A stretch of DNA of 64,000 nucleotides from Euptelea pleiosperma (Eukaryota > Streptophyta > Magnoliopsida > Ranunculales > Eupteleaceae), in assembly GCA_035048495.1 (NCBI GenBank), contig CM068544.1, positions 50,307,893 to 50,371,892 of the forward strand. Reading direction: 5' to 3'. A model generated the notes under the pieces. It was not told the origin of the DNA, did no database searches, and worked only from the letters and a program-made list of their open reading frames with translations. The position numbers and the translations under genes are program-made. Shown here one piece after another: positions 22,715 through 34,158 of the stretch. How positions within the stretch are numbered: the first letter of the stretch is position 1; every line of letters starts with the position of its first letter.

Positions 22715-22960
22715 AAACCATGGTTCGAAATCTCAGTTCTGGATGGGGCAATTTGGATTGGGGTCGATATGGACCGATTCAGATCCATTTCAGGATCGTC
22801 TCGCCCTAGATGCACTATTCATGAGGAAGCTTCACATCGTCTCAAGCAAGATAGCTTGAGATGGTGTTCGATCAGACCAATCCGGATCAGGATCGGCACC
22901 CACCGAACTAGTGCAAGTGGATGTCGGGTGACCGATCCATTTGAATATTGGAATTGGGTT
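22715..22960. repeat. Family P repeat
   Basis: GGTTCGAAATCTCAGTTC followed by repeated GATCC/GGATC words and an inner hairpin (CATCGTCTCAAGCAAGATAG / CTTGAGATGGTG). It resembles 7750 and 55845. Confidence 0.5.
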
Positions 22961-23239
22961 CGATTCATATAGCGTGTAGGGGTTGGCCTGAAAGCAATTA
23001 GCTAAATACATGATTTAACTGTTCTATACGCACCAAAACTGATACCCCGGTCAATGAAGTAGCCATGTGGGTAAGCTAAAAAGCTGATGACGTTATTATC
23101 TTATATCAAGGCTGATATTGAACTGGTAGGATATTAACTTAGAAGCGGGTCTATGACATTCAGTCTCCGATAAGCAAAACCTAACAAATCTCAAGTTCTC
23201 AACTACTACACTGTAGTTGCCTGCGAATAAATCTTTGAT

Positions 23240-23545
23240 GACGGACATCCATATGGGCCGCGTGGCACATTCTTAGAGACCACTGACTGTGCACATCCCT
23301 AGGTGGACACAGAGACTAAAAAATAGTCTGACTGGTAACTTCTAACTGTTGGATCTGAATACCCCCAAATAACTCTTAAATCTCACGGTTAAAATTCAAC
23401 CCATGAAAAACTCTCAAATCCAACGGTTAGAAATCACTAACCAAACTGATTTTTGCTCTAAAGGTTCATCTAGGGATGGGCCAAAACATTCATCCGGTTA
23501 TTGATCTCTAATAATGTACCACGTGGCTCATATAGACGTCCGTGA
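23240..23545. mobile_element. A-type foldback MITE, third end variant
   Basis: Ends ACGGACATCCATATGGGCC and CTCATATAGACGTCCGT are inverse. The arms hold GGCCGCGTGGCAC and TACCACGTGGCTC and the A core with a central TCACGGTTAAAATTCAACCC. Confidence 0.75.
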
Positions 23546-23983
23546 GCGTTTACGTATTCCACTTAAAATTAAATACTCGATAAAAAATTGAACAGAAATG
23601 AAAATGTCTATCATGCGCACCTGCCGGCGGAGACAGGCTGGTTCGGTGGATTAGATTCAACGGTTCAGATCCTCTAATGCATGATAGCGATGACTTGGCC
23701 CGAAAATTCTAGACTGATATTGAATCGCTCGACGCCACTATATTCAAATGAAACTTCTTAACGTTCTCCTTTTCACTCAGTTAAAAGCCACCAAAATACG
23801 AGCTTAGCTGAAAGTCTGAAACAACTGTTTTTAAACTAAAATGATTAAAAAAATATGATATTTCTACTTGGCTTCCAGTCTCACCTTTCGTCTGTTCGAA
23901 TCAATTGAACTTGAATTTCAGTTTCTCTCTCTCTCTCTTTCTTCTTAATTTTCTCTATCTATTCCTATTTTTTTTCTTCCTTC
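23546..23983 (+). promoter_or_regulatory. Upstream region and CT-rich leader of PUB16
   Basis: A CT run at about 23922-23941 and a pyrimidine-rich stretch lie just before the ATG, typical of a plant 5' leader. No TATA box was fixed. Confidence 0.4.
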
Positions 23984-25999
23984 ATGGCGATATCACCTCA
24001 GGTATTCCCGCCAAGAAAGCGTAGGCCATCGGCCGGATCTTTCATCTCTCCGAATTTATCAGATCTGAAACTTGTTCAATCGCTTCTGCTTCTTTCTCAA
24101 GACATCTCCGTTTTACAACCTCTCGGTTTCCTCTTGAAATGTCGTTCAGCATCGATTATTCGCAAATCGAAGCTTCTTGCAATCTTATTCGAAGAGCTTC
24201 TACGAAATCCGATCTGTTTTCTTCCGCGCTCGGCTGTTCTGTGCTTCGAAGAGATCTATATCGTGTTACAGCGAATCAAAACTCTGTTGGAAGATTGCTC
24301 GAACGGGAGCAAGATGTGGCTTCTGATGCAGAACGAATCGGTCTCGAATAGTTTTCACGAGCTTACTGTAGATTTATCGATGCTTCTCGATATATTTCCA
24401 TTAAAAGAGTTTGATCTGAGCGAAGACGTGAAGGAGATGATTGTGTTGACCCGAAAGCAGTGTTGGGAGAGGAAGGCTTTCGTCGATCCGATGGACAAGA
24501 ATCTCCGATCCGAGATGTTGAAGCTGCTCGATCAGATCAAGAGAGAAATCGTTCCGGATCACTCGAAACTAAGAGAGATCTTCGAGAAACTAGGATTACA
24601 TGATTCAGCAAGTTGCAGAGAGGAGATCGAGAGCCTTGAAGACGAGGTTCAGAATCAGGTCTGTGAGAAATCGACGGCTGAGATGGTCGCTTTGATCGGT
24701 CTTGTTCGATACGCAAAATGCGTTCTCTTTGGTGCTTCGACGCCGAGATCTGACACCAAATCCCAATTCCCGGTGACGGATATGGTTTTCCCAGCTGATT
24801 TCCGCTGCCCTATCTCCCTCGACTTGATGAGAGATCCAGTCGTCGTGGCGACAGGACAGACGTACGATCGAGCCTCCATCAGCCTTTGGATCGCGTCGGG
24901 ACACAACACGTGTCCCAAAACGGGCCAATCTCTGGCCCACACAAATTTGATCCCGAACCGTGCTCTGAAGAACCTGATCGCTCTATGGTGCCGCGAGCAG
25001 AAAATCCCGTTTGAAACGGCTCCGACAAACGACAGAGTTAAAGGCTTTACTGTGAACAAGGCGGCCATGGAGGCGACGAGGATGACGGCGTCATTCCTTG
25101 TCAACAAACTTTCCGTTTTGCCGTCAACGGAAGCTGCCAACCGCGTTATTCACGAGCTTCGTTTACTTGCTAAAACAGACTCTGATAACCGAGCCTGCAT
25201 AGCCGAGGCAGGAGCGATACCTTGGCTTGTACGGTACCTAGGCTCGGATAGTCCTAACCTACAGGTTAACGCCGTTACGACGGTCCTCAACCTTTCCATC
25301 CTCGAATCCAATAAACGAAGGATAATGGAAACTGACGGCGCTTTGGACGGCGTCATCGAGGTATTGAGATCAGGTGCCTCTTGGGAGGCAAAGGAGAATG
25401 CCGCCGCTACGTTGTTCAGCTTATCAGCCGTTCACGAATACAGAAAGAGAATTGGAAGGAAGACACGTGTCATAAAGGGTTTGGTGGAACTTGCTAAAGC
25501 CGGACCCGCAAATGCAAAGAAGGATGCTTTGGTGGCAATTTTGAATTTGGCGGGAGAGAGGGATGCCGTCGGTAGGTTAATTGAGGGAGGAGTTGTGGAA
25601 ATGGCTGTACAAGTGCTGAATGAGCTACCGGAGGAAGCGGCGGCGATTCTAGCCTCCGTGGCGAAGAGGGGTGGAGCAGTGTTCATAGCAGCGTCTCATC
25701 GGGCAATTCGAAAGTTGGCAGTAGTTTTACGGGATGGTCCAGAGAGAGCAAGAGAAAGCGCGGCGGCGGGGCTTGTCTCGGTTTGCCGTAGAGGTGGGCC
25801 GGAGGTGGTGGCAGAACTCGCCGCAACACCTAGGATTGAAAGGGCAATTTGGGAAGCGATGGGGATCGGGTCGGTGAGAGCGAGAAGGAAGGCATCCTCG
25901 CTATGGCGGATTCTCCGGCGATTTGCGGCTGGAATGGAAGATCAAACCGTTGGATTCTCGGCAAATGTCAGCATATCAAGAACAGCCTTGCACAGCTGA
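23984..25999 (+). CDS. PUB16: U-box/ARM E3 ubiquitin ligase, PUB16-like
   Basis: This is a plant U-box (PUB) protein of 671 residues, a predicted E3 that takes ubiquitin from an E2 and directs it to unknown targets. The reading frame is intronless and intact. Residues 1-240 form the U-box N-terminal domain: the start MAISPQVFPPRKRRPSAGSF and the patch NGSKMWLLMQNESVSNSFHE are close to Arabidopsis PUB16. The U-box is at about 269-342 (DFRCPISLDLMRDPVVVATG, QTYDRASISLWI, CPKTGQ, PNRALKNLI). Armadillo repeats run from about 375 to 650 (AEAGAIPWLVRYL, NAVTTVLNLS, KENAAATLFSLSAVHEY, KKDALVAILNL). Length agrees with the class II U-box/ARM group. PUB17 is the next candidate but has a different N-terminus. 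The CT-rich leader supports this start. Confidence 0.95.
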   Translation: MAISPQVFPPRKRRPSAGSFISPNLSDLKLVQSLLLLSQDISVLQPLGFLLKCRSASIIRKSKLLAILFEELLRNPICFLPRSAVLCFEEIYIVLQRIKTLLEDCSNGSKMWLLMQNESVSNSFHELTVDLSMLLDIFPLKEFDLSEDVKEMIVLTRKQCWERKAFVDPMDKNLRSEMLKLLDQIKREIVPDHSKLREIFEKLGLHDSASCREEIESLEDEVQNQVCEKSTAEMVALIGLVRYAKCVLFGASTPRSDTKSQFPVTDMVFPADFRCPISLDLMRDPVVVATGQTYDRASISLWIASGHNTCPKTGQSLAHTNLIPNRALKNLIALWCREQKIPFETAPTNDRVKGFTVNKAAMEATRMTASFLVNKLSVLPSTEAANRVIHELRLLAKTDSDNRACIAEAGAIPWLVRYLGSDSPNLQVNAVTTVLNLSILESNKRRIMETDGALDGVIEVLRSGASWEAKENAAATLFSLSAVHEYRKRIGRKTRVIKGLVELAKAGPANAKKDALVAILNLAGERDAVGRLIEGGVVEMAVQVLNELPEEAAAILASVAKRGGAVFIAASHRAIRKLAVVLRDGPERARESAAAGLVSVCRRGGPEVVAELAATPRIERAIWEAMGIGSVRARRKASSLWRILRRFAAGMEDQTVGFSANVSISRTALHS

Positions 26000-26238
26000 G
26001 TTGTTATTTTTTTGTATTTTTATTGTGAATAACTGTAAGCTTGATTATTTTTTTAATATTTTTTTTCTTGGATTTGTAGTTGAGATGGTTTTCTCCAAAA
26101 AAATCCTATTCTTTTCGAGAAGAAACGAAATGTAAATAGGAAGTTAGCCGACAAAAGGGTTGTCTGGTTTGATACATTTTATTATTTTTTGCGTTGGAGG
26201 CTCATATATATGCTCACAACAAATCCGATTAATTACAA
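26000..26238 (+). other. Probable 3' untranslated region of PUB16
   Basis: T-rich sequence follows the stop codon. No canonical AATAAA was seen close by. Confidence 0.35.
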
Positions 26239-26767
26239 CCAGGGGAACGCCACGTGCAATGCATGTGCACCTGACACGTGGCACATTCTTAGAGATCACT
26301 CACCATACATCGATATTTGGCACATCTTTAGATGGAACTACAATAAAAAATTCAACTTATCGATGATTTTTAAAGATTTAATTGGAGTCACTTTCACGGG
26401 TTGAATTTTTTAGTTGTAGATTTTGATCATTATATGGGTATTCAGATCCAAAGGTTTAAGATCACTTAACAGACTTATATAGGTTCACTTAGGGATGGGA
26501 CAAACATTCATGTCGTGAGTAGTCCATAAAAATGTATCACGTGTCATATACGATTGTCTCTCATCATCATCGATGATGGATGTAGGCGTGATTGATATCT
26601 TGTAGGATGTACTACAAATCAACTTTTGTCTTTTCTTTATAAGAGAGACATTCAATGAAGGGAAGGTTTTACCTTTGAAAGTAGAGATGGATTTAATTGT
26701 GTCACATGGATGGGTGGCACACGTGGGTGGTCAACGAAGGTTGTTGCTTTAAAGTAGTATAAATAGA
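26239..26767 (-). mobile_element. Helitron-like element H, both ends visible
   Basis: On the minus strand it starts A|TCTATTTATACTACTTTAA and ends with a hairpin (GTGCACATGCATTGCAC), a short spacer and CTGG|T. These are the expected Helitron features: TC start, hairpin about 11 nt before CTRR, insertion between A and T. It carries an A-type foldback core, with ACACGTGGC at the left. It is non-autonomous: no Rep/helicase sequence is present. Confidence 0.6.
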
Positions 26768-26856
26768 TAGATATTAATGCTTATAATAAGATGAATTTCT
26801 GGACCACGACCTTCCATGCCATAATGAAATTCTCTATGAAATGGAAAAAGTAAAAT

Positions 26857-26973
26857 GCCTTGGATTTTTGGTTGTAGGCTCACCTAGGAGTTGTAAAAAC
26901 ATCCATACGGTCAGTCCTCTAAGAGTGCGCCACGTGGCTCATATTGTGCCATGTCATCAAAGTTTTACTCTGC
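26857..26973. mobile_element. Family A2 right-arm fragment
   Basis: TTGGATTTTTGGTTGTAGG, CATCCATACGGTCAG and GCGCCACGTGGCTC end in ATCAAAGTTTTACTC, the A2 terminus. The left half is missing. Confidence 0.7.
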
Positions 26974-29164
26974 ATTCGTCCAAGCCACGCCCCTTGTGCC
27001 ACGCAATGGGGTTTGAGGGTTCCCTACCCAATGCTCGTAACTATGGTCAGTGTTCCCTGCTACGTCTTGTGAGTTGTGACAGCGGGGGCTGTTGTTGATT
27101 ATGTCCTTTGGCTACTGCATACACATGCACGAATAAGAACTCTCTGTAGTATACTGTGAATGAATAAGGGTGTTTTGTTTAGGACACATGGGGCACGTGG
27201 CCCACATTCAGGGCTAGAGGATCGAGCTAGGGTATTTCGTGTACTACACATGTGGCACGTGGAGCTCGTTCAAGGTAAGAGGAGCTAAATTTGCCAATTC
27301 AGATAACGTGAGAGATAAAACCTGTACCTATTCCATCTTTTTTTGTACCGACAGCTTGAGTCAACAAATTTTCCATTATTGAACCTTTATAGAATATATT
27401 GTATTTAATTTATTTCCTAAGTTCTGAAGGCTAATTTAGTCCTTTCACAATAATTTGAATACGTAAATTTCATAATGATTACTATTTTCTTGTGAGCATA
27501 TTGCAGATGGAGATGCCACCCGTCTCTTGTCTGACGCTTGTATGAGCGTAGGTCTGCTCTGACGATGGGAATCTCTGGTCACGCCATTTGAATGATCTCG
27601 AAGTAGTTTTTGCCGTTGCATTCAGATCTGAGACACACGTAAGTTTACTTCTTTATTTTTTGGTAATCTGAGACACGGGTACGTCGTGTGTCCAATACTT
27701 ACGCATCAGTCTTTTTTGTAAGCAATTCGCGTGTCTTGAGTTGCTGATCCGTGTTCCATAATCATTAGGGTGGAAAACGGTCGAAGTCACCGCTGGCAAA
27801 TCAGCTAGTTGGCGGTGGGGTCCACCATAATTGCTGCGCAAAACAAGGTGGGATCCTCCGTGGAAGTTTTATCCAACAGCAACTCTCTTGACCTTGCAGC
27901 TGCAGGTATAATTTTATCCGTTTATAAATCCATTCAAAGATAAAATGATGTCCACCCACTTGAAAGCCTCTCCAAACAGTCAAATACCAGTAGCTAGACA
28001 AGTCCAAATATTGGGCGCAGCTATGCCCAAAATCACACGCAACCACAAAGATCCTATTTGCCAGATTGACGGAATCAATTATTTAGGAAGATGAACCGGT
28101 CGGGTGAGCTCGGCTGGGAGTCTTGGTCACATGATCACTGTGTCACACACTATTGCAGATATGGATCATTCTCAACGGCCCCCACCTCCACTTCCCACAG
28201 GGCCCATATTTATTGTCTTTTTTACTCTCCCGTTTTCATAAGTACACATATCACGACTTTCTTGGTGTTGAATACGTTTTATGTCCAACATCGTTGGGCG
28301 CTATCATTATCCTTTTTAAGTATGTCTGGATAATTGTAGTTTCCAACAATGTTAGACATAGAAAGTGTCCAATTAACACGAATAAAATTGTGCCACGTGT
28401 ACTTAAGGAGAGCGAGAGACCGTGCCTACCTCTTTTCTACCTTTTTTTTTTTCTTGAATTGTTTTTCAACAAAGAATTAGATTCCTTAGGTAGCTTGGAA
28501 CTCTCGTTAAGGATTTAAGTGTCCAACGATAGGTGACCCTGTTAATCCAATGTTTTCGCAACCCCTCATAAAACAGGGTTAACTAGGGGTTCGGTTGTTA
28601 CGTGTCACCTTCTGGCCATATTTTTGTACTCTAAAAGTATGCAACTGTTTGCTTTTCCCGCATCTACAGCCCTGCTAAATATTTGGGCCGAGCTTGGGCT
28701 TGGATTTCAGTATAAAAGTAGCTTTAGCGTGCTAAAATCTACATATTCATGGTTGGGCTTGGGCCTAATATGTTTAAGTTTGGAATGGAATGGGCTGGTC
28801 TTGGACGTAGCTACTTCACTCTACTTGAATCTGGTCCATTAGCACGTCCACACGCACTATCATGACAAGTGGGACACCTTCATGCTCATGACACAATTGA
28901 TGGGTACGAGGACTCATCAAATCAATGCAACTGTGCTTTTTTCTTGACCGTTCATTACTTTTTTCTGAGACCTGCCATCATTGAATGCGAAAAAATTGGA
29001 TGTTCTAGATCCTCTGCTTGTGTTTGACACTTGACCTAGAGGGCCTCTTGCTTGTTATCAAATTATAATTCGGCCATATACTTGTTATGTATATAAAGTT
29101 GGTCATTTGACTCGTATATAAAATGGCCGGCTCTCAATTTATTGTGTATTGTTGTACTCTCAAA
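26974..29164. other. Intergenic, no gene supported
   Basis: CACGTGG motifs at 27195 and 27256 lie in decayed sequence, and GGGCTTGGG-type repeat text lies near 28690-28800. Reading frames are short and unlike known families. Confidence 0.4.
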
Positions 29165-29345
29165 CACTACAAGAAAAATGCTGTTTAGAAATGGCCCAAA
29201 ACCGTTCCTAAAAATTGCGCCCTTCCTAAGATTTAGGAACGTTTCAAAATTAAGGGGTTGGTGGGATGCTAAACCAACGAGGCGCTGTTCCTAAGGGGCT
29301 GCTAAACCAATGAGGGGTTGGTGCGATGGCCAGGACAACGCCTCA
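29165..29345 (+). mobile_element. CACTA-type transposon end
   Basis: The sequence starts CACTACAAGAAAAATGCTG, the classic terminus of plant CACTA (En/Spm) elements. It is followed by subterminal repeats (CGTTCCTAAA, TTCCTAAG, GGAACG). The matching other end was not found, so this is one terminus or a remnant. Confidence 0.7.
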
Positions 29346-30015
29346 GGAAGTGGAGGTTCTGACTACGTGCCCCGTGCTCTAAGAGGCCTGGATACCCATG
29401 GTGTCAAAAGAATAAATAAAATAAAGGGGCTGCTCGTTGAAACATTTCCATTTCTACTACCACTTACTTGTAAAAGCAAGATCGAACCTTGGCTACTACC
29501 TTTACTCCCAAAAGAAGGAAAACCCAGATGAGTTGTGTAAAAGCAATACAAAAACTTTTTTCACTCAACTGCAGCATCAGAACTTGGAGACTACCCATGT
29601 GCCCATGGAGGAAAAACCAGATGAGATAAGAGTTAGAAAAAAGAAGAAGAAGAAGAGAGAGAAAAAAGGAATAAGCAAGACGGGGGCTCGTTTTGATCAC
29701 TATTTTTGTGCAAAAAATAATAATGTTTGAGAGTCTGCAATAAAATAAATACGGTTCATTCCCAGGGTGGCATTTTGGCACGTCGGGCCGGGTTGGTCGG
29801 CCGTGTCTAGAGTGACAGGCCTGGCCGGACTGGACCAGCCATATCGGCCAATGTGTATTTTTTTAATACAAAAAATTAAGGGTGCGTTGGTCGGGCCAAA
29901 TCAGGCCGGACAGGCGGGCTAGATTGGGCTAATCGGTCAGGCTCATCAGCCGCGATCCGGGCCTCAAGAGGGTGGACCCGAGCCCGACCCAGACAACACA
30001 AGCTGTGGCTCATGC
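29346..30015. other. Intergenic, GGCC-rich decayed repeat near 29760-30000
   Basis: A purine-rich tract lies at about 29635-29670, followed by GGCCGG/GGGCC-rich text. No gene is supported. Confidence 0.4.
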
Positions 30016-30655
30016 TTTTGGCGTCAGCTAGTACCATTTTTGTTACTCAACGCTGCCATCTTGGTTCACTCACCGCACAGATATTTAGCCAATGTTATTA
30101 AACCTGGCCCGGCCGATTGAACTGGTGACCTGGTCACAAAACCGGGTTGGGTTGATCCCGGCCCAATGATACTTGAAAAAACCGTTCACCTTCTTGAAAC
30201 CCGCTTGACCCGACAGGTTGAACTGGTGACCTCTTTGACCCAGACATGGGTTGAACCGGTGACCCAGGGTGGCCGACCAAGCTGCGGGCAAAACATTTAT
30301 GAGTCAGTGCGCCCCAAAGAGTATCCATGTGATGGGGTTGACCCAGTCGACCCTGCAGTTTAACCAGTGAGTCAGGGTTCGATGACTGGTCCGGGTACAA
30401 AAACATTGTATTTGGCCACCCCTTGGTGGATATACAGACCAAAGATCACCATGATTGGTAATTTCTAGCTATTATATTATAGTACATCTTAAAGCGTAAT
30501 TATAGTCGTTGGATTCAACCATTTTTGAATACTGAAACTAATGGCTAAAAATCATCAAACAAGCTGATTTTTGATATGAATCTCTACTAAGAGTTGGGCT
30601 AAACATCCATGAGGTCAGTCGGTCCAATGGCAGCGGTGAGTAACAAAAATCATGA
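30016..30655. mobile_element. Family B MITE split by insert Q
   Basis: The B left arm (GGCGTCAGCTAGTACC, TTTTTGTTACTCA) stops at about 30091 and resumes at about 30411 (TTTGGCCACCCCTTGGTGG). The right arm ends GTGAGTAACAAAAATC. Confidence 0.65.
30092..30410. mobile_element. Insert Q nested in B
   Basis: The insert begins near CCAATGTTATTAAACCTGGC and ends near GGTCCGGGTACAAAAACATT, roughly inverse ends. It repeats the word GAAC(T/C)GGTGACC three times. It looks like a high-copy plant repeat but was not assigned to a class. Confidence 0.5.
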
Positions 30656-30696
30656 GTGATGTATACTATACATCACAAGTATTACTGATTCATTTT

Positions 30697-31150
30697 GGCG
30701 TGATGAAGCACGATTTTTGTTATTCCGCTGCCATCTAGGCCCACAGACCACATGGATGTTAAGCCCACCTCTTTATAAATATACAAACCAAAAATCACCC
30801 TGATTGGTAATCTCTGGCCATTAGATTTTAGTACTTTTATGGTGTGATATTAAATGTTGTCTTCCACCATTTGTTTTGAGCATGGTTTAAAACAACATCG
30901 TTTTATCAAGTTTAACAGCCATTAAAATGGTAATGCCCCCAAGCACGTTACGTTAGCCGTTGAAATCGTTTTAACAGCCGTTATTTTCTGAAAAAATGTG
31001 TGGAAAATAACGGCCTCTATAGGCTCTATTAAACCTTGGTTTCGCACTAAAACCAACCGCTAAATCAACAAGCTGATTTTTGGAATGTCTACCAAGGGGC
31101 GGGCATGAAGTCAGTGGGTCCGGATGGCAACGGTGAGTAACAAAAATCAA
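30697..31150. mobile_element. Family B MITE split by D element
   Basis: The left arm (GAAGCACGATTTTTGTTATT) and core run to TTGTTTTGAG at 30880. The core resumes at about 31039 with TTTCGCACTAAAACCAACCG and ends GAGTAACAAAAATC. Confidence 0.7.
30881..31038. mobile_element. Short family D element nested in B
   Basis: It starts CATGGTTTAAAACAACATCG and ends ATTAAACCTTG, the two D termini. The interior is reduced to 158 bp. Flanking 8-mers are degenerate. Confidence 0.7.
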
Positions 31151-31154
31151 AGTT

Positions 31155-31370
31155 GCCACATGGCACATTTTTGCTAACCATATGGATCTTTGGCAAATCC
31201 ATAGGTGGACCTACAAACCAAAAATATGTCTGATTAGTGATTTCAAACCTTTTACGCCCAATAATGCTCAAATTCCAACGGTTGGAACCTACCCAAGAAA
31301 AGACTCATCCAACGTTTAGAAATAAATAAAGTTGATTTTTGATTTGTAGGTCCACCTGGGGATTGGCTAC
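31155..31370. mobile_element. Family A MITE, outer ends lost
   Basis: The two core halves (ATCCATAGGTGGACC / GGTCCACCTGGGGATTGGC) are present with a CCACATGGC arm. It abuts the next A2 element at 31371. Confidence 0.6.
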
Positions 31371-31737
31371 GAGTAAAACTTTGATGACAGTGGACTATCA
31401 TCAAGGCCGATGACAGTCCACAATATGACCCACGTGGCATACATTTAGAGGACTGACTTTATGGATGTTTTGCCAATCCCTAGGTGTACCTACAATCCAA
31501 AAATCAACCTGATTAGTGTTTTCAAACATTTAGATCTTTGGAACTAGATAATGATCAATAATGCTCAAAGTCACACTGTTAAAATCAACCGATAAAAATA
31601 ACTCCAATCCAATGCCTAGAAATCACTAATCATGATTTTTTTTGGTTTGTGGGTCCACTTAGGGCTTGGAAAAACATCCATACGTTCAGAGTCCTCCAAG
31701 TGTTTGCCACATGGCACATATTGATCACAGTTCACAC
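31371..31737. mobile_element. Family A2 foldback MITE
   Basis: It starts GAGTAAAACTTTGATGACAG and carries CCCACGTGGCAT. The right arm has GCCACATGGCAC and fades before its terminus. Confidence 0.7.
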
Positions 31738-32065
31738 TCCACATCGGAAAAAATTCCCTGGTCGCGGGGTCCTTGAAAATGTCTGACACGTACCCATTGT
31801 TAACCACCTTTAACTAACTAATCAAGGGGTTAACGTGGGTTTGGTTTAGGCCTTGATGCGCGTCAGACATTTTGGCGGGTTTTTTTACAAAAAAAAAAAC
31901 GTTCACGGGGAGTAAAACTTACCTGACCACCAGTGGTCTGGTAGCTCCCCTCCCAGACCAGACGCAAGTTGTTGGACGCGTGTCCACTGTACGGTGGCAA
32001 GTCGAATCGGCACGGGCCGCTCCAAACTGGTCTCCTCCTCTGGTTAACTGGTAAGTTAAAAAAAA

Positions 32066-32468
32066 GGAAAAAGATGTAACAAGGTATGCCTGAAACTGTT
32101 CATTTGCGGAAGCGGCATTTTTGGTAGTCACCGCTGCCATCTGGCCCATTGACCGCTTGGATGTTTATCTCACCCCTTGGTGGATATACATACTAAAAAT
32201 CACCTTGATTGGTAATCTATAACCATTAGATTTTAACACTTTTTAGCACCATTTAAGGCGTTCTTATAGCCGTTGAATACAACTATCTTTTGAGTACTAA
32301 AACCAATGGCTAAAAATCATTAAACAAGCTGATTTTTTGTATGAATGTCTATTAAAGGGTGGGCTAGACATCCATGCGGTCAGTGGGCCCAGATGGAAGT
32401 GGTGACTACCAAAAATGCCGCTTCCGCAAATGAAAAGATCTCACGTATACCTTGTAACATCACGACCC
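32066..32468. mobile_element. Family B MITE with exact 9-bp duplication
   Basis: It is flanked by TAAAAAAAA on both sides (32057-32065, 32469-32477). Ends are GGAAAAAGATGTAACAAGG and CTTGTAACATCACGACCC. The full core has GCATTTTTGGTAGTCACCGC and its inverse. Confidence 0.85.
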
Positions 32469-32478
32469 TAAAAAAAAA

Positions 32479-32890
32479 GGAAAAAGATGCAACAACGTAT
32501 GCCTGAAACTGTTTCATTTGCCGAAGCAGCATTTTTGGTAGTCACCGCTGCCATCTGGGCCCAATGACCGCATGGATGTTTATCCCACCCCTTGGTGGAT
32601 ATACAAACCAAAAATCACCTTGATTGGTAATCTGTAACCATTAGATTTTAATACTTTTTCCACTTTTTAAGGTGTTCTTATAGTCGTTGAATGCAACCAT
32701 TTTTTGAGTACTAAAACCAACGGTTAAGATTCATTAAACAAGCTACTTTTTTGTATCAGTGTCTAGTAAGGGGTGGGCTAAACATCCATGCGGTCAGTAG
32801 GCCCAGATGGCAGTGGTGACTACCAAAAATTCCGCTTCCACAAATTGAAAGATCTCAGATATACCTTGTTAGTTGTTACATCACGACCCC
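32479..32890. mobile_element. Second family B MITE, in tandem
   Basis: It begins directly after the A run that borders the previous copy (GGAAAAAGATGCAACAACG), ends TTACATCACGACCCC and is followed by another A run. The two copies are in the same orientation and share the odd left end. Confidence 0.8.
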
Positions 32891-32934
32891 AAAAAAAAAA
32901 AAGATAAGTTTAAATCTCGCCAAACAAAAATCCC

Positions 32935-33340
32935 AAGTAAGACTTTGATGACAGGCCCTGTCATTAAGGCCGATGACAGGGTGTAATAGGAGCCATGTGG
33001 CATACTCTTAGAGGACTCTGACCGTATGGATATTTTTCAAATCCCTATATGGACCTACAAACAAAAACTCAACATGATTTGTGATTCCAAACCTTTGGAT
33101 CTTTGCACCTCAAATAATGGTCAATAAAGCTCAAATTTCCCACGGTTAAAATCAACCCATGAAAACAATTCCAATCCAACAACTAGAAATCCCTAATCAG
33201 GCTGATTTTTGGTTTGTAGGTCCACCTAATGATTGGCCAAACATCCATACGGTCAGACTCCTCTAAGAGTGTTCCACGTGGCTCGTATTGTGCCCTGTCA
33301 TCGGCCTTGATGACTGGGTTCTGTCATCAAAGGTTTATTC
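32935..33340. mobile_element. Family A2 MITE with 9-bp duplication
   Basis: Flanks AAAAATCCC and AAATATCCC agree at 8 of 9. The arms contain an inner palindrome (GACAGGCCCTGTC; GATGACAGG / CCTGTCATC). GAGCCATGTGGC and TTCCACGTGGCTC occupy the G-box positions. Confidence 0.85.
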
Positions 33341-33365
33341 AAATATCCCTATTCCCTGTTTAAAA

Positions 33366-34158
33366 AAGATGTAACAAGGTATTTTTGGGTCGGGCTCAAG
33401 GGACCCCCATTTCTGACCCCCTTTTTTGACCTCCATCTTGGTATACCCACATAGAGGATGAATTAATGGCTGATTTTTGGCGAGGATGATCTCTATGGTG
33501 AGGAGATCATCCTCACAAAAATTCAAATCATTTTGATATTCATAGACGGATTTAGAAGCTGAAAAATTATGGGCCGTTGATTTTTACTGTGGAACTTGAA
33601 AACCACATTTGATGGGTTAGAAATTTCAGAATGGGCTGGTTTTTTGTTGGGGTGATCTATATGGTGAGGTTTCATCCCCACCAAAAATCAGCCATTGATT
33701 CATCTTCTATGTGGGTACGCCAAGACGGGGTCAAAAAGGGAGGTCAGAAATGGGGGTCCCTTGAGCCCGTCCCATGCCTGAAACTGTTTCAAATGCGGAA
33801 GCACGATTTTTGTTACTCACCACTGTCTTTTGGACCCACTGAGCGCATGGATGTTTATCCCACCCCTTGGTGGATATACAGACCAAAAATCACCCAGATT
33901 GGTAATATATAACCATTAGATTTTAACACTTTTTAGAACCTTTTAAGGCGATCTTATAGCCGTTGAATGCGGCCATTTTCTGAGTAATCATACCAACAGC
34001 TAAAAATCATTAAACAAGCTGATTTTTGGTATGAATGTCTATTAAGGGGTGGGCTAAACATCCATGCGGTCAGTGGGCCCAGATGGCAGCGGTGACTACC
34101 AAAAATGCCGTTTCTGCAAATGAAAAGATCTCAGGTATACCTTGTTACATCAGGACCC
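33366..34158. mobile_element. Family B MITE split by element C
   Basis: AAAGATGTAACAAGGTAT ends at the insertion and GCCTGAAACTGTTTCA resumes after it, giving the normal B arm sequence. The right arm ends TACCTTGTTACATCAGGACC. Confidence 0.8.
33387..33773. mobile_element. Family C foldback MITE nested in B
   Basis: Ends are GGGTCGGGCTCAAGGGACCC and GGGTCCCTTGAGCCCGTCCC. The arms carry GATGAATTAATGGCTGATTT and AAATCAGCCATTGATTCATC. The centre contains a second hairpin (GATGATCTC...GAGATCATC). No clean flank duplication remains. Confidence 0.85.

Noticed and set aside
22634..22972. 112-residue plus-strand frame
   Set aside because: It lies over the GATCC-rich P repeat; the repeated IRIRIG-like residues follow from the DNA repeat.
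24605..25140. Long antisense frames within PUB16
   Set aside because: They are complements of the real, conserved U-box/ARM coding frame.
29165..29345. Complete CACTA transposon
   Set aside because: Only one CACTA terminus is present; no inverse terminus or transposase sequence was found nearby.
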